A stretch of 64,000 bases of DNA. It comes from Takashimella koratensis. Its lineage: Eukaryota > Basidiomycota > Tremellomycetes > Trichosporonales > Tetragoniomycetaceae. The stretch is taken from assembly GCA_003116875.1 (NCBI GenBank), contig BCKT01000020.1:62001-126000 (forward strand), written 5' to 3'. Numbering within the stretch: the stretch's first letter is position 1; the number at the start of each line of letters is the position of its first letter. The notes under the pieces were generated by a model. It was not told the DNA's origin. It searched no databases and saw only the letters and a list, made by a program, of their open reading frames with translations. Shown piece by piece: positions 63,821 through 64,000 of this stretch. The position numbers and the translations under genes are program-made.

Positions 63821-64000
63821 CTGATAAAAGGGTCAGCAGTGGGTAGCGTATGAACGGGCCAGAGCTCGTTAGCGTGTGATCATAAAAGTGGGGTGATAAT
63901 GGGTAAGAGGGTGACAGAGGGATTCGGCATGTGCAGAAAGGGGATAAAATGCTTGGGGATAGGAATGAGAGAAAGGATATGTGTGGGATGTGGATGGGAT
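63821..64000 (-). other. Window end: intron or 5' flank of the quinone reductase gene
   Basis: On the minus strand a TATCAG acceptor at 63821 precedes the first visible exon. Upstream (to 64000) no in-frame exon with a family start could be found, so the remaining part is a long intron or the exon lies beyond the window. Confidence 0.5.

Noticed and set aside
1..64000. CRISPR arrays, insertion sequences, retrotransposon terminal repeats or provirus
   Set aside because: No regularly spaced repeats, no transposase or reverse transcriptase motifs and no long terminal repeats were found; the repeats seen are microsatellites, a 24-bp duplication and an assembly-linked 95-bp duplication.

Overview
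The window is nuclear DNA of a basidiomycete yeast, most likely a Tremellomycete (Cryptococcus/Trichosporon relatives). Evidence: GC-rich, densely packed genes; nearly every gene is cut by many short introns (33 to about 90 nt) with GTRNGY donors and CTNAC/CTGAC branch sites; three tRNA genes that all carry introns; and protein families of typical fungal type. There are no operons. Exon boundaries below were derived by eye, requiring GT/GC..AG ends, conserved phase and family continuity, so short terminal exons are the least certain parts. The 5' end of the first gene and of the last gene lie outside the window.

Layout. 0-10 kb: two tandem GNAT-type acetyltransferases, tRNA-Thr, succinate dehydrogenase subunit SDH4, RAD52 (minus) divergent from a small two-span membrane protein, and a UVRAG/Vps38-like autophagy-endosome protein. 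10-22 kb: tRNA-Leu, threonine synthase, a 1931-residue NUP98-96 nucleoporin precursor, and a Shaker-type voltage-gated K+ channel. 22-32 kb: eIF5B, mRNA capping enzyme (guanylyltransferase), DNA polymerase delta subunit 2, and a tiny membrane protein. 32-39 kb: an F-box/WD protein lying against a 100-N assembly gap with a duplicated flank, an MBF-type APSES/ankyrin transcription factor with micro-exons, and RNA polymerase III subunit Rpc17. 39-46 kb: an alpha-L-rhamnosidase (GH78) divergent from an MFS sugar transporter, which looks like a small catabolic pair. 46-49 kb is the least orderly part: a coiled-coil gene with a probable frameshift, coding-like fragments with stops, tRNA-Ile, and pieces of a chitinase gene in opposite orientations. 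49-64 kb: a Skt5-like chitin synthase activator (Sel1 repeats, CaaX end), an AlkB-like protein whose iron-binding motif looks lost, an equilibrative nucleoside transporter, two small unknown genes (one a paralogue of the 46-kb coiled-coil gene), a proline-rich coiled-coil protein and a quinone oxidoreductase.

Most genes are unlinked housekeeping functions. Links worth noting: the MBF factor shares the window with RAD52 and the polymerase delta subunit, and exact MCB boxes (ACGCGT) lie in the polymerase promoter and in the MBF gene's own promoter; GH78 and the sugar transporter share one 1.2-kb intergenic region; the chitinase fragments and the chitin-synthase activator both concern chitin but show no regulatory link. 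No transposon, CRISPR array or viral insertion was recognised.
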